Assembly: GCF_900605495.1 (NCBI RefSeq)
Contig: NZ_LR027601.1
Span: 236,912 to 300,911, forward strand
Direction: 5' to 3'
Length of the DNA stretch: 64,000 nucleotides
DNA from: Bacilliculturomica massiliensis
GTDB lineage: Bacteria > Bacillota > Clostridia > Peptostreptococcales > Anaerovoracaceae
Positions 25,772 to 35,188 of this stretch are shown here, piece by piece. The notes under the pieces were generated by a model. That model made no database searches. It was not told the DNA's origin and saw only the letters and a list, made by a program, of their open reading frames with translations. The position numbers and the translations under genes are program-made. The stretch's first letter is position 1, and the number at the start of each line of letters is the position of its first letter.

Positions 25772-27098
25772 AGAGGCGGTGGAATATCTGGAGACGCCGC
25801 GTTTTCAGGGATCCAGGCCTGGCCTGGAATCTATGGCGGCGCTTCTGGAGGAATTGGGGGATCCGCAGAGAGGAATGGAGTATGTGCACATTGCCGGGAC
25901 CAACGGGAAAGGATCCACGGCGTCATTTATCGAGCGGATCTTGAGGGAGGGCGGGTACCGGACGGGCCTGTATACCTCTCCCTACATTCAGCGTTTCACG
26001 GAGCGTATCCGTGTAAACGGAGCAGAGATAGCAGAGGAGGCCGTGGTACGGCTGACAGAGCGGCTTGCGGAGGCGACATCCCGCCTCCGCAGGAAAGAGA
26101 TTGTTCCGACGGTCTTTGAACTGTTTACCGCCATGGCCCTCCTTTACTATAAAGAGCAGCAGTGTGATGTGGTGGTGCTTGAGGCAGGGATCGGCGGCCG
26201 GCTGGATGCGACCAATATCATCAGCAGGACCGCGGTCTCTGTAATCACTACCATTGATTATGACCATATGAACGTACTGGGAGACTCTCTGGAGAAAATC
26301 GCCTGGGAAAAAGCAGGCATTGTCAAGGATAACGGTCTGGTGGTCATGTACCCCCAGCGGGAGGTGGTGGACCGGGTCATCGCGGATGTCTGCCGTCAGA
26401 AAAAAGCCGGATTGGTGACGGTGGACTTCACTGCGCTGAACGTAACAGAAATGGGACTTGCCGGACAGAAGTTCCATTTCAAAGGATATGGCAATCTGGA
26501 GATCCGCCTGCTGGGAACACATCAGATCAAAAACGCGGCCGTGGCGGTGACTGCGGCGGAAGAATTGATCAAACGGGGATGGCACATATCCAATCAGAAC
26601 ATTCGGGCCGGACTTCTCGGGACCCGATGGCCGGGCCGGCTGGAGATCGTACACAGAGACCCTGTGGTCGTCATCGATGGGGCGCACAATCCACAGGGTG
26701 TACGGGTGCTGACCGAGAGCCTGGCCAGACTGTTTCCGGGCCGGCGGATCACATTTATCGTCGGGATCATGGCAGACAAAGATTATGAGACTATGACGGA
26801 GACAGTGCTGCCTCTGGCTGAAAAATTCGTTACAGTAATGCCCCACAGCTCTCGGGCGCTGGCCAGCGGCAAACTGGCGGATATTCTTCGGAAGAAGGGA
26901 TGCTCCGCGATCAGCTGCACTACCGTGCGGGAGGCGGTCGATCTGGCAATGGAACTTTCCCGGGAGGAAAACGGAGAGGAAGGGGTCGTCTGCGCCTTCG
27001 GCTCCCTCTATTATATCGGGGATGTGAGAGATTATTTGATGAAGGATGAGGATGGGGGAATGGATCATGATCCATACATGGGAGGAAGCAGACAGTGA
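25761..27098 (+). CDS. folC: Folylpolyglutamate synthase / dihydrofolate synthase
   Basis: From the ATG at 25761 the protein has 445 residues. It has the ATP loop HIAGTNGKGSTASF (residues 41-54), ITTIDYDHMNVLGDSLEKIAWEKAGI, and the C-terminal Mur-ligase domain with IDGAHNPQGVRVL. It adds glutamates to folates, trapping them in the cell and raising affinity for the C1 enzymes encoded beside it. The start lies within the last codons of folD, and the stop overlaps the GTG of the next gene by 4 bp. Confidence 0.93.
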   Translation: MDYKEAVEYLETPRFQGSRPGLESMAALLEELGDPQRGMEYVHIAGTNGKGSTASFIERILREGGYRTGLYTSPYIQRFTERIRVNGAEIAEEAVVRLTERLAEATSRLRRKEIVPTVFELFTAMALLYYKEQQCDVVVLEAGIGGRLDATNIISRTAVSVITTIDYDHMNVLGDSLEKIAWEKAGIVKDNGLVVMYPQREVVDRVIADVCRQKKAGLVTVDFTALNVTEMGLAGQKFHFKGYGNLEIRLLGTHQIKNAAVAVTAAEELIKRGWHISNQNIRAGLLGTRWPGRLEIVHRDPVVVIDGAHNPQGVRVLTESLARLFPGRRITFIVGIMADKDYETMTETVLPLAEKFVTVMPHSSRALASGKLADILRKKGCSAISCTTVREAVDLAMELSREENGEEGVVCAFGSLYYIGDVRDYLMKDEDGGMDHDPYMGGSRQ

Positions 27099-28531
27099 TT
27101 AATACGCCGGGGGAAGTAGCCGCCAGCTACAGAAGTATAGGGAAGAACAAAGCGGAGCTGTCCGCCGGAAAATTGCTAATCCTCGGTGTGCTGGCGGGAA
27201 TGTTCATCGCGCTGGCCGCCGCAGCTGCCAATACGGCTTCCTGTATGGCAGGAACGCCTGCCGCGGGAAAACTGATCGCGGGAATGGTGTTTCCAGCAGG
27301 GCTGATCATGGTGTTGACGGCGGGCGGAGAACTTTTTACGGGGGACTGCCTCATGGTGATCTCCGTGCTGGAAAAGGAAACGACTCTGGGCAGAATGCTT
27401 CGCTGCTGGGCTCTCGTCTATCTGGGAAATCTGGCGGGATCCCTTTTTGTGGCCTGGGCTGTGAGCGCGTCGGGACAGCTGTGGCTGTTTTCCGGAACGC
27501 TGGCTGCGGCAACCATCAGGACCGCTGCGGCGAAGACTGCTCTGTCTTTTGGAAGCGCCTTTCTTCTTGGCGTATTCTGCAATTTTCTTGTCTGTATTGC
27601 AGTGTGGTGCAGCTTCGCCGGAAAAACTCTGATGGATAAGACGGCGGGTATCTTTTTTCCGATCATGCTCTTTGTGGTGTCAGGCTTTGAGCACTCCGTG
27701 GCCAACATGTACTACATTTCCGCGGGATTGTTCGCGATGGGAAATGAAACCTGTGCGGCAGCAGCGGCCCAAGCGGGTGTGGATACCGCCGGTCTCAGCT
27801 GGAGCGCCTTCTTTCTTAGAAATCTCCTGCCGGTGACGCTGGGGAATATCGCAGGCGGCAGTCTGCTGGTGGGAAGCGTTTACTGGGCGGTGTATCTGCG
27901 AAAGGGGAGGTATAAAAAAGAGAGAGAAGAGGGGATCATCGCGACAGAGACTGATGTGGAAAAAAATATGCTTCGCCGTATTGTGAAGGACAAGAGCGGT
28001 ATTTTGACCAAGGCTTACTGTAAAGAGGCTGACGCCAGCATCTGCGGGGCGGTGGTGTCGCTGGAGGAATATCGGGAGGCTCATACCGTACTGTGTTTTG
28101 TAGGGCGGGCGGAGGAGATCGACACCCGTTCCATTTTAATGAATGCTCTGCGTTCCGGTAAGAGGCTGACCGTTCCCCGCTGTACGGCCAAGGGACAGAT
28201 GCAGGCGTATGAGATCCGGAGCTTGAGAGACCTGTCGCCTGGGAAATACGGAATACTTGAGCCGCAGCAGCACTGCGAACTGGTGGCGGCGGAAGACATC
28301 GATTTCGGCGTTATCCCGTGCGTATCCTGCGATCTGGATGGCAACCGGCTGGGACACGGCGGAGGCTACTACGACCGCTATCTGTCCGGCGGGCATTTTC
28401 CCACTGCGGTCATCTGCCGCCATGACACGCTCTGCGACAGAGTCCCCTGTGAGGAACACGATATCAAGGTGGACATGGTCGTCACGGAAAAAACCGTCTG
28501 CAGAGTGAAAAACAACGAGAAAAATAGGTGA
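27095..28531 (+). CDS. Formate/nitrite channel fused to 5-formyl-THF cyclo-ligase
   Basis: A 478-residue fusion, GTG start with GGAGGAAGC upstream and a 4-bp overlap with folC. Residues 1-270 are a full FNT-family channel with six membrane segments and the signatures GGELFTGDC, LGVFCNFLVCIAVW and SGFEHSVANMYY. After a basic linker (RKGRYKKERE), residues about 288-478 are a full 5-formyl-THF cyclo-ligase: KNMLRRIVKDKSG, EEIDTRSIL, GKRLTVPRC, YGILEP and RLGHGGGYYDRYL. The first half moves formate across the membrane; the second converts 5-formyl-THF to methenyl-THF with ATP. I know of no characterised protein with this arrangement. It would couple formate supply to the folate pool at the membrane. 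Confidence 0.93.
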   Translation: MINTPGEVAASYRSIGKNKAELSAGKLLILGVLAGMFIALAAAAANTASCMAGTPAAGKLIAGMVFPAGLIMVLTAGGELFTGDCLMVISVLEKETTLGRMLRCWALVYLGNLAGSLFVAWAVSASGQLWLFSGTLAAATIRTAAAKTALSFGSAFLLGVFCNFLVCIAVWCSFAGKTLMDKTAGIFFPIMLFVVSGFEHSVANMYYISAGLFAMGNETCAAAAAQAGVDTAGLSWSAFFLRNLLPVTLGNIAGGSLLVGSVYWAVYLRKGRYKKEREEGIIATETDVEKNMLRRIVKDKSGILTKAYCKEADASICGAVVSLEEYREAHTVLCFVGRAEEIDTRSILMNALRSGKRLTVPRCTAKGQMQAYEIRSLRDLSPGKYGILEPQQHCELVAAEDIDFGVIPCVSCDLDGNRLGHGGGYYDRYLSGGHFPTAVICRHDTLCDRVPCEEHDIKVDMVVTEKTVCRVKNNEKNR

Positions 28532-28564
28532 GAAGCTGATTTCGTCAGATTTCTCACCTTTTTT
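28526..28564 (+). terminator. Terminator of the folate operon, overlapping the stop codon
   Basis: AGGTGAGAA (28526-28534) pairs with TTCTCACCT (28551-28559), with an inner CTGA/TCAG stem, then six T. The TGA stop lies inside the first arm. Confidence 0.9.
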
Positions 28565-28978
28565 CTGCCGGTAAATGGATATTTCGCGTCTTTTTCCCTC
28601 CCAAATAGGTGAACGCTTTAAATGATTTTCACCTATGCCGGATCAGAAAAATGCGGTCCGCTGTGAGACCGTGTTTTTTGCCGCATTGCGGACAACGGCT
28701 TCGGGCGTCGTTTTGCCTCCGGGCTGAAGCGCAGAGATCTGTCCGAAAAGATTGCGGGAAAGAAAAATAAATGGTAATATAAACAAAGGGGGACGGCGGC
28801 TTCGGGAAAGGGAAAATGCCAGGGGATCAGAGTTGTCGGACGACATTATGCTTAAGTGGAGACAGAGAGAAACAGAATATAAATGAGAGCGGCCGGCTGT
28901 GTCCTTTGGGATACGGCCGGTCGTTTGTGCTTTCGGGCAGGAGCTTGGCGGCTCAAAAGCACGGAAAGGGTATGAGAT
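28532..28978. other. Intergenic region with terminator and hairpins
   Basis: No gene is recognised. Besides the folate-operon terminator it holds CCAAATAGGTGA (28601-28612) facing TTTTCACCTAT (28626-28636), a motif shared with 4.45-4.57 kb. A hairpin CGGCCGG...CCGGTCG followed by TTT at 28889-28924 looks like a second terminator or leader structure just ahead of the next gene. Confidence 0.55.
28601..28637. repeat. AAATAGGTGA palindrome shared with 4.45 kb
   Basis: ATAGGTGAA and TTCACCTAT form a 9-bp inverted repeat around 14 nt. The same half-sites occur at 4453-4462 and 4564-4574, and AAATAGGTGAGA also opens the terminator at 28522. Confidence 0.6.
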
Positions 28979-30526
28979 ATGGATAACAGAAAGCGGAGAG
29001 AACTGGTGGAAGAACTGACCCGTCTGAATGAGAAGGAAGAGTACGGGCAGGCCGCGGAGATGCTGCTGCAGATGCCGGGGGAGGAACTGGATCAAGAACT
29101 GCAGGGCGAGCTGGCACGGGCGCTGAACAACGCGGAGCGGTATGAGGAAGCGCTGGAGGTCCTCGACGCCATCGGGGCAGAGGGAAGAGGGGATGCAAAG
29201 TGGTTTTTCCGGAGAGGGTATGCCCTCCACGGTCTGGAACGGTTTGCAGAGGCCCGGGAAGACTTTGAAAAAGCGGCGGAGCTGGACCCGGAGGATCCGG
29301 ACGCTCCCGAATTCATAAGGCACTGCAGTTTTTCGCTGGCCTATCCGGCGTATGCGGGGACTTTCCGGGAAAGGGTCGAGACCTTCTGGGAGCGGTTTGC
29401 ACAGGAGGAGGAAGAGCTCCGCAGACTGATCGGAGAAAAAGAGATGGAAGGGGCTATGGAGCTCACTTCGGAACTGCTGAAGACTGCGTTTTCGGAGGCT
29501 TATTTTGAGATCGGCTGCAACGGCAGGCAGTATGAACTGATCCTGACAGCGGAGGGCATGAAACAGAGGCTCTTCCGGCTGGAATACTGGAAAAAACACG
29601 CGCCAGACGGGCTTTTGGACCGCTGGAAATTTACCGTGGGGCGTCCCCAGTGCCCGGATCCGGAGAAGAGCGTGCTGCGCATGTTTGATACCGGCGTCTG
29701 CGGCGCAGACGCTGCAGTCTGGCCTGAAGTGCTGGACGGGGGCGCGGTAGGCCTGAACATCTACTGCGAAGCTTTGATGCCGCTTATGGAGGAAGATGAG
29801 AATAAGGCTTATTCGCTGATGGCCGTCCTGATCGACCAGTGCATCGGTGAATTGTCCGCCATCAAGAATGTGGGTTATCTGGAACTGCTGAAAACAGCGG
29901 AATTTTCCCCGGAGGGATCAGACGGCGACGTGAGAGGACCCGTGCGGCTCTGTGATCTGCAGGGGTTTATCGACAGCCTGCGGAATAAGAAAGATGGGGA
30001 GGACGGCGACGGCGGGATGACTGCGGACGGGGGACCTGTCAGCGACGGGGAGGAAAATCCGGATGCAGCGCAAAGCCCCTGCGGCTGTTATACTGCTTAC
30101 CAGATGGAGCCGGAGAACGGCGAGTACCGTTTGAGGGGCGACGTGTTTATCGGAAGTACCTGCTGCATACCGGTACTGAATGAATTCTACGGGGGCCGGA
30201 CCGATATCGTGGATGAGAACGTGAGAGACGGAGCGGTATTCGGGTTTTTGTATTACAACAACGACAAAGTTCCGCGCAGTGAAATGGTGCCTTTCCGGGC
30301 GGCTATGGAGGATGAGATCTCGGCAGCGGCGGCGGAGTGCGGTGAGGTCATAGGCGGGGCCACCGGCGTGGACTATTCGTACATCGACTGTATCTGCTAT
30401 GATCTGGGCAGATTTCTGGAGGTGGCCGGAGAGGTGATGAACCGTCGGGATCTGGATGAGATCGTATTCCATGTATTTCGCGGCGACTGCGGCGGGCTGA
30501 ATCTGAAGAAGGATCCGGCAGAATAA
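28979..30526 (+). CDS. TPR protein of unknown function
   Basis: A 515-residue acidic cytoplasmic protein. Residues 1-110 hold about three tetratricopeptide-like helical repeats (ALNNAERYEEALEVLDAI, RGYALHGLERFAEAREDFEKAAELDPEDPDA). The middle (120-340) and the C-terminal domain (about 375-515; RLRGDVFIGSTCCIPVLNEFYGG, VFGFLYYNNDKVPRSEMVPFR) belong to no family I recognise. A Gly/Asp-rich linker sits at 345-370. It heads a run of like-oriented genes for DUF4261, SUFU and related proteins, which suggests a shared process. A protein-binding adaptor role is inference from the TPRs. Confidence 0.7.
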   Translation: MDNRKRRELVEELTRLNEKEEYGQAAEMLLQMPGEELDQELQGELARALNNAERYEEALEVLDAIGAEGRGDAKWFFRRGYALHGLERFAEAREDFEKAAELDPEDPDAPEFIRHCSFSLAYPAYAGTFRERVETFWERFAQEEEELRRLIGEKEMEGAMELTSELLKTAFSEAYFEIGCNGRQYELILTAEGMKQRLFRLEYWKKHAPDGLLDRWKFTVGRPQCPDPEKSVLRMFDTGVCGADAAVWPEVLDGGAVGLNIYCEALMPLMEEDENKAYSLMAVLIDQCIGELSAIKNVGYLELLKTAEFSPEGSDGDVRGPVRLCDLQGFIDSLRNKKDGEDGDGGMTADGGPVSDGEENPDAAQSPCGCYTAYQMEPENGEYRLRGDVFIGSTCCIPVLNEFYGGRTDIVDENVRDGAVFGFLYYNNDKVPRSEMVPFRAAMEDEISAAAAECGEVIGGATGVDYSYIDCICYDLGRFLEVAGEVMNRRDLDEIVFHVFRGDCGGLNLKKDPAE

Positions 30527-30633
30527 GCTTCAAGGACAAGCCTGAAGACAGATAGAGTGATATGATTTAAGGCTCCGGAAGCCGGCGGTTTTAGGTGATC
30601 GGCTTCTGGCGCACGGGAAAAAGGAGAGGGAAT

Positions 30634-31662
30634 ATGGATGAGAAAAGATATGAAGAAGGATGCAGCCAGGAATGTGAGTGCAGCTGCAGCGGTGCGGAAG
30701 ACTGCGGCTGCGGCTGCGGAGGAACAGAAGACTGCGGCTGCGGTCATGAGGAAGGGGACAAGTCCGGGCATTTTCAGGGTTTCGTGCTGCTGAATTCGCC
30801 GGAGATCGACCTGGACCGCATTATGGGGCGTCTGAAAGAGGAATGGGGCGTGGTGCCTGAGGATGATCCGGAGGAAGAGACCGGCGAAGAAGAAGGGGAC
30901 GGACCGCACGCTGAACAGCAGTGCGGCCATGAGCAGGGCGAAAGCTGCGGCTGCAGCTGCGGTCACAGCCATGTCCATCAACACAGCCGGGAGCAGGACG
31001 ATCCGGAACAGGACGGACAGGAAAACTGCGGCTGCGGCGAGGATGGAACACTGGTGTTTCGCGTGGGAAACTGTCTGGCGGCCTTGAGTCTGATGCCTGC
31101 GCCGATCCCCGAGGGCGAAGCGGAGTACTATGCGAGGGCCAACTATATGTGGCCTGAGGCGGAGGAAGTGACGAAGACACATCAGGCGCACATTCTGGCT
31201 GCGGTCCTGCCCCACGGCGAGACTGCGGTGGAAGCCGGGAAGCTGTTTACAAAGATGGTCTGCGCCTGTCTGGCAGAGGATAACGCCATCGGAGTCTACA
31301 CTTCCGGCACAGTGTATCAGCCGGAGTTTTACACAGAAGTGGCTGAGCTGATGAAGGAGGACGAGGAAGAGCTGCCTATTCTGGACTGGGTCTATCTGGG
31401 CCTCTATCGCACGGGGGACAAAAACAACGCATATACCTACGGACTGACAGCCTTTGGAAGAGATGAGATCGAAGTAGTGGGCAGCGGCAGGTCTCTGGAA
31501 GAGCTGAGGGATTTCTTGTATCAGATCGTATGTTATGTGATCTGTTATGATGTGACGCTGCTTCCCGGGGAGACCATCGGGTTCAGCGAGGAGGAACGCC
31601 TGCCGATCACGAGATCGAAAGGGGCCGCCTTAGAGGGCGATAGTCTGAAAATCGAGTATTAG
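30634..31662 (+). CDS. DUF4261 protein with Cys/His-rich insertions
   Basis: From the ATG at 30634 (AAGGAGAGGGAAT upstream) the protein has 342 residues. The DUF4261 pattern is clear: FQGFVLLNSPEIDLDRI, LAALSLMPAPIPEGEAEYYA, MWPEAEEVTKTHQAHILAAVL and YTYGLTAFGRDEIEV. Two low-complexity segments stand out: residues 10-36 with nine Cys, mostly in CGCG runs, and residues 92-134 with six Cys and six His. The second interrupts the domain between its first strand-helix unit and the rest. Both look able to bind metal. DUF4261 has no established biochemical role. Confidence 0.8.
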   Translation: MDEKRYEEGCSQECECSCSGAEDCGCGCGGTEDCGCGHEEGDKSGHFQGFVLLNSPEIDLDRIMGRLKEEWGVVPEDDPEEETGEEEGDGPHAEQQCGHEQGESCGCSCGHSHVHQHSREQDDPEQDGQENCGCGEDGTLVFRVGNCLAALSLMPAPIPEGEAEYYARANYMWPEAEEVTKTHQAHILAAVLPHGETAVEAGKLFTKMVCACLAEDNAIGVYTSGTVYQPEFYTEVAELMKEDEEELPILDWVYLGLYRTGDKNNAYTYGLTAFGRDEIEVVGSGRSLEELRDFLYQIVCYVICYDVTLLPGETIGFSEEERLPITRSKGAALEGDSLKIEY

Positions 31663-31730
31663 ACCGGGAGGAAGCCGTTAAAGGAGCAGCGTCGGAATGA
31701 GACGGAATTACAGAAAGAACGGGGATGAAG

Positions 31731-32909
31731 ATGGAGGATAAGATCAAGGCGTCATGGGACGGCCTGACACCTGACCGTGAGAAGGCGCAGGAGCATTTGA
31801 CCGGAGAGGTGCTCGCGGCCAGTCTGGCCGAATACGGGGAAGAGACCCTGGTATCTGACGGCGAGGTGCGCATACCCAGATGGCAGTTGACTGTGCGGGC
31901 TGAGGTGGCTGAGATCAAGGAGAATACTGCCATGCTGTATTTTCGGCTGTCATCGCCCAAATGGGGACAAGAGTTATTTGAGTGCTCCGTAGGCGTGGGG
32001 AGCACGCCGAAAAACGCCATGGGCATGGCTGCCGGAAGTTTCCTGTTTTCCATGATGGACGGGATCTGCTGCATGGAAAAGGATTGGGAACCCCGGCGCG
32101 TGAAAACGGAATTTGCGGGACGCCCGCACTGGTGGAAAGTATATAAAAGCAATATCGTCGGCATGGGCGACTCCCCTCAGAAAGATGACTGCCCCGATTA
32201 CTGGGGCGAGCTTGAAGAGGATATCTTGAAGCGGATCGGCAACCAGAAGCTCTGTTATGTAAAGCTGTATGGGGCGAAAAACGGCGGGGATATCACGGGC
32301 GAATGCCGCATCAACGACGTATGTATCGACCAATTGTCCCGGCGGATGGGGGAGATCGTGGAGAGATGGGATACAGAGGAGTTTGGTTCGCACAAACAGT
32401 TTCTTTTCCTGCTTCAGGATCAGGAGACCACGTGCTCCTATCCCTTTACAGAGGAAGAGCTGGCTGAACATACCCTGACGGCAGTGCGGATGTTTCACGA
32501 CTGCGATACGCAGGAAGAGTATGACGCCTTTCCCCACCGGCTGGAGTCGGAGATCGGCGACAGTTGTCTGGCGCAGGAGCTTTTTGCATTTCTGCCGGAG
32601 ATGTGCGCGGAAAACGCTTTCGATAAGATATCCTATCCGGATGAAATGGCTTTCAGCATCGGAGATCGAACTGTCACGGCATTTAAAACACAGTTGGCGT
32701 CCTACTACCCAATTCAGAAAGCTTTATTTGACGGTTTCCGGAGCGGCGCTTTCTCTCCGTGGGAAAACGAAGTGTTCAGCCGGTACATATCTGTCAGCTC
32801 GACCTACAACGTGATCTGCAGGGCAAAGGAACAGGGAGCGGATCTGGAGGCCGACGGCGGCAGGATCAGCCTTTCCTACGGAATGAACCAGGATTACGAG
32901 CTCAGATGA
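31731..32909 (+). CDS. DUF6348-like protein
   Basis: About 392 residues from the ATG at 31731 (the ATG two codons earlier overlaps the GGGG site). It has a first alpha/beta part (residues 25-115; VRIPRWQLTVRAEVAEIKENTAMLYFRL, ELFECSVGVGSTPKNAMGMAAGSF) that fits my memory of DUF6348 proteins, and a second part (150-290) rich in Glu and aromatic residues. No catalytic motif is evident. It lies between two DUF4261 genes and is probably cotranscribed with them. Confidence 0.55.
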   Translation: MEDKIKASWDGLTPDREKAQEHLTGEVLAASLAEYGEETLVSDGEVRIPRWQLTVRAEVAEIKENTAMLYFRLSSPKWGQELFECSVGVGSTPKNAMGMAAGSFLFSMMDGICCMEKDWEPRRVKTEFAGRPHWWKVYKSNIVGMGDSPQKDDCPDYWGELEEDILKRIGNQKLCYVKLYGAKNGGDITGECRINDVCIDQLSRRMGEIVERWDTEEFGSHKQFLFLLQDQETTCSYPFTEEELAEHTLTAVRMFHDCDTQEEYDAFPHRLESEIGDSCLAQELFAFLPEMCAENAFDKISYPDEMAFSIGDRTVTAFKTQLASYYPIQKALFDGFRSGAFSPWENEVFSRYISVSSTYNVICRAKEQGADLEADGGRISLSYGMNQDYELR

Positions 32910-33013
32910 GATACGGACCAAAATATTTCAGGCGGCGCCGGGACGGGCATTGAGACCGGGCGCGGCTGCGGAGAGTGGAAAGCTGTGAAAGCAGGAGAGC
33001 GAATGGAGGTCGT

Positions 33014-33979
33014 ATGTTCGGAAAAAAGATGAAAGAAAAAGCATTATCAGCGGCTGCGGAGGATGAAAGCCAACAGGCCGCGGAGGACAGGGCTGCTGGG
33101 AAAACGCCGGTGGAAGAAGAAGGAAGGGCTGCGGGAGACAACGGCTTCGCCCATATTTTCTGGATGAAGCTGCTCTTTGACCGAAAACCGGAAAAGCCGG
33201 AGACGGAGACCGTTCGGGCAGCCCTTGAAGAAAAATTCGGCGCGGTGGACGTCGTATCGGGCAGCTCGGAACTGGCCAGTTTTGCTATCCGGAAATATCC
33301 TGTAAAATACAGCGATGCGGAGGTACCGGCCCAGGTGATGCTGGCGGAGGTACGGGAGTTTCATCCAGAGTCCATATCGTCCATGCAGCGGTCTCAGCTG
33401 TGGAATGTGCCGGAGGGTCCGGAACTGCTGGATTCCTGCACGCACGAGCTGATGATCTCAGATTTTATGGCGGCGGGGCTGGATTACAAGGAGCGCTGCC
33501 GCATGCTGACGGAATGGCTGGACGCCGCGCTGGAGCTTTTTCCGGAGTGCAGGGCCGTGTGGGTCCCCACTGCGGAAAAACTGCTCACAGCCCAGGAGGT
33601 CAGGGAGTGTCCCGCGCATGACGGCTGCCGGTTCGTCTACGTGGCCGTAAACGCCAGACTGTTCAATATAGAGGGAACGGAGGACAGTGTGGTGGATACG
33701 CTGGGACTGTATGCCGTGGGACTTCCGGACGTACAGTATCACTACCACAGTCTGGATCCCAATCACGTGGTGAATCATGCATATAATGCGGCGTGTTATA
33801 TTTTTGAAAACGACGCGCCCATCAAGGGAGGCGAGACCATTGACGGGATCGGCCCGGACGGGGCTCTCAGCAGAGATATTCAGTGGAGATGCCAGTATGA
33901 GATGGCGTTGGTGGGTCCGGAACGGGAACTGATGGATATTTGTCCGGGGGAATATGCGGCGGGCGGCCGGACGCTGTGA
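33014..33979 (+). CDS. Second DUF4261 protein
   Basis: The ATG at 33014 has GGAGGTCGT just upstream and gives 321 residues. After an Ala/Glu-rich N-terminal 45 residues comes a DUF4261 domain: FWMKLLFDRKPEKPETETVRAALEEKFG, HELMISDFMAAGLDYKERCRMLTEWLDAALELFP and DTLGLYAVGLPDVQYHY, with NHVVNHAYNAACYIFENDAPIKGGETIDGI at its end. It is a diverged paralogue of the protein at 30634, without the Cys/His-rich segments. Confidence 0.75.
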   Translation: MFGKKMKEKALSAAAEDESQQAAEDRAAGKTPVEEEGRAAGDNGFAHIFWMKLLFDRKPEKPETETVRAALEEKFGAVDVVSGSSELASFAIRKYPVKYSDAEVPAQVMLAEVREFHPESISSMQRSQLWNVPEGPELLDSCTHELMISDFMAAGLDYKERCRMLTEWLDAALELFPECRAVWVPTAEKLLTAQEVRECPAHDGCRFVYVAVNARLFNIEGTEDSVVDTLGLYAVGLPDVQYHYHSLDPNHVVNHAYNAACYIFENDAPIKGGETIDGIGPDGALSRDIQWRCQYEMALVGPERELMDICPGEYAAGGRTL

Positions 33980-34081
33980 CGGCGGGAAAACCGCCGCAGG
34001 GAAGAGGCCGCAGGCGGACTGAAGGTATGCCGAACGCATGAGACTCCGGACATAAGGACCGGTGAAAGTGAGGAGATCAGT

Positions 34082-35188
34082 ATGATATTCGGAAAACGAA
34101 AGAAGGCTGCCGAACCGGTGATACTGGCGGAGGATCAGTCGCCTGTCTGCAATGTACAGGCGTTTGTGGAGGACAACGGATCCTGCGTCTATTTTTATCT
34201 GTGGTTTGATCCGGGAGAGGAGCGGGGCAGGATCAAAAGCTGCTGGGTCTGCAATCGGGGACCGGCTCCGCAGGAGATCGACGGCGAAGCAATGGATCAG
34301 GGCAGAGCGCCCATGATGCCGGCGGAATTCGTGGGCCATGATCCGGAAGGAACAGAGCTTTCCGGAGAGCTTTCGGTGGTCTGGTTCGAGGAGGGAGACG
34401 CGGCGGCGCTGTTGGAGGACGGCAGGCTGATCGCGGTGATCCCCGGCTGGTCGGGGGAGGGCTTTTACGGCTACTCCAGATATGCCAGGGGACAGGGGCC
34501 CTTCGCCTGGGAACTGGATCAGGCGGAACGCGTTCTGCAGGAGCGGACAGATCGCAGCAAAAAATATTGGGAATATATAGATGGCGATTATTGGGAAGAA
34601 CTGCAGGGAAGGCTGATGGACGCGCTGAGCAGATTTTTTGGCGAGTATGAAAATTACTATGCCATAGACGGCGGACACTTTCCGACTAAGGCCTTGGTCA
34701 CCGGCCGGAAGAACGGGGTGCGGTACGCTGTCACCGCCGGAACCTGCGCGCTGGTCCAGCCGCTGGTGGAACAGTATTTTCAGGAGAAGGCGGGGGATTT
34801 CCGGCGTATCGAGCTGGGATTCGCCTGCCGGGAGGACTCGCTGGATGAGGAATCATACAGAAAAGCGCTCAGCTATGTTTCCGGTCAGACGCAGCTGCCG
34901 TGGGGCGTCATCTCCTGGCTGGGACACGGCCATACGATTCCCTGCGATGCGATCGACGGTTTCGCGGCGGTCATGCTGCTGAACGCGGCGCAGATGCCGG
35001 AGCTTCCGTCGCCGGATTACGGCTCTTTTATGGGCGAGCGGGTCAACCTGCTGTGGATGGTGCCGCTGACCGCGGATGAGTACCAGCAGGCCCGGCAGCT
35101 GGACCTGGGATCTATGATGGAACGGTGCCGATGCAGGCTGGAAGAACTTGCTGTATTTGACGGAAAAGCGAAATTCAGCGGGGACTGA
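34082..35188 (+). CDS. SUFU-like (suppressor of fused) domain protein, larger form
   Basis: A 368-residue protein. Residues 15-150 hold a DUF2314/'DUF2185-neighbour' type beta-rich part (VCNVQAFVEDNGSCVYFYLWFDPGEE, EFVGHDPEGTELSGELSVVWFEEGDAAALLEDGRLIAVIPGW). Residues about 185-350 resemble the SUFU family (PWGVISWLGHGHTIPCD, VNLLWMVPLTADEYQQAR). SUFU-like domains serve as immunity proteins in bacterial polymorphic toxin systems. GAGGAGATCAGT precedes the ATG. Confidence 0.7.
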   Translation: MIFGKRKKAAEPVILAEDQSPVCNVQAFVEDNGSCVYFYLWFDPGEERGRIKSCWVCNRGPAPQEIDGEAMDQGRAPMMPAEFVGHDPEGTELSGELSVVWFEEGDAAALLEDGRLIAVIPGWSGEGFYGYSRYARGQGPFAWELDQAERVLQERTDRSKKYWEYIDGDYWEELQGRLMDALSRFFGEYENYYAIDGGHFPTKALVTGRKNGVRYAVTAGTCALVQPLVEQYFQEKAGDFRRIELGFACREDSLDEESYRKALSYVSGQTQLPWGVISWLGHGHTIPCDAIDGFAAVMLLNAAQMPELPSPDYGSFMGERVNLLWMVPLTADEYQQARQLDLGSMMERCRCRLEELAVFDGKAKFSGD

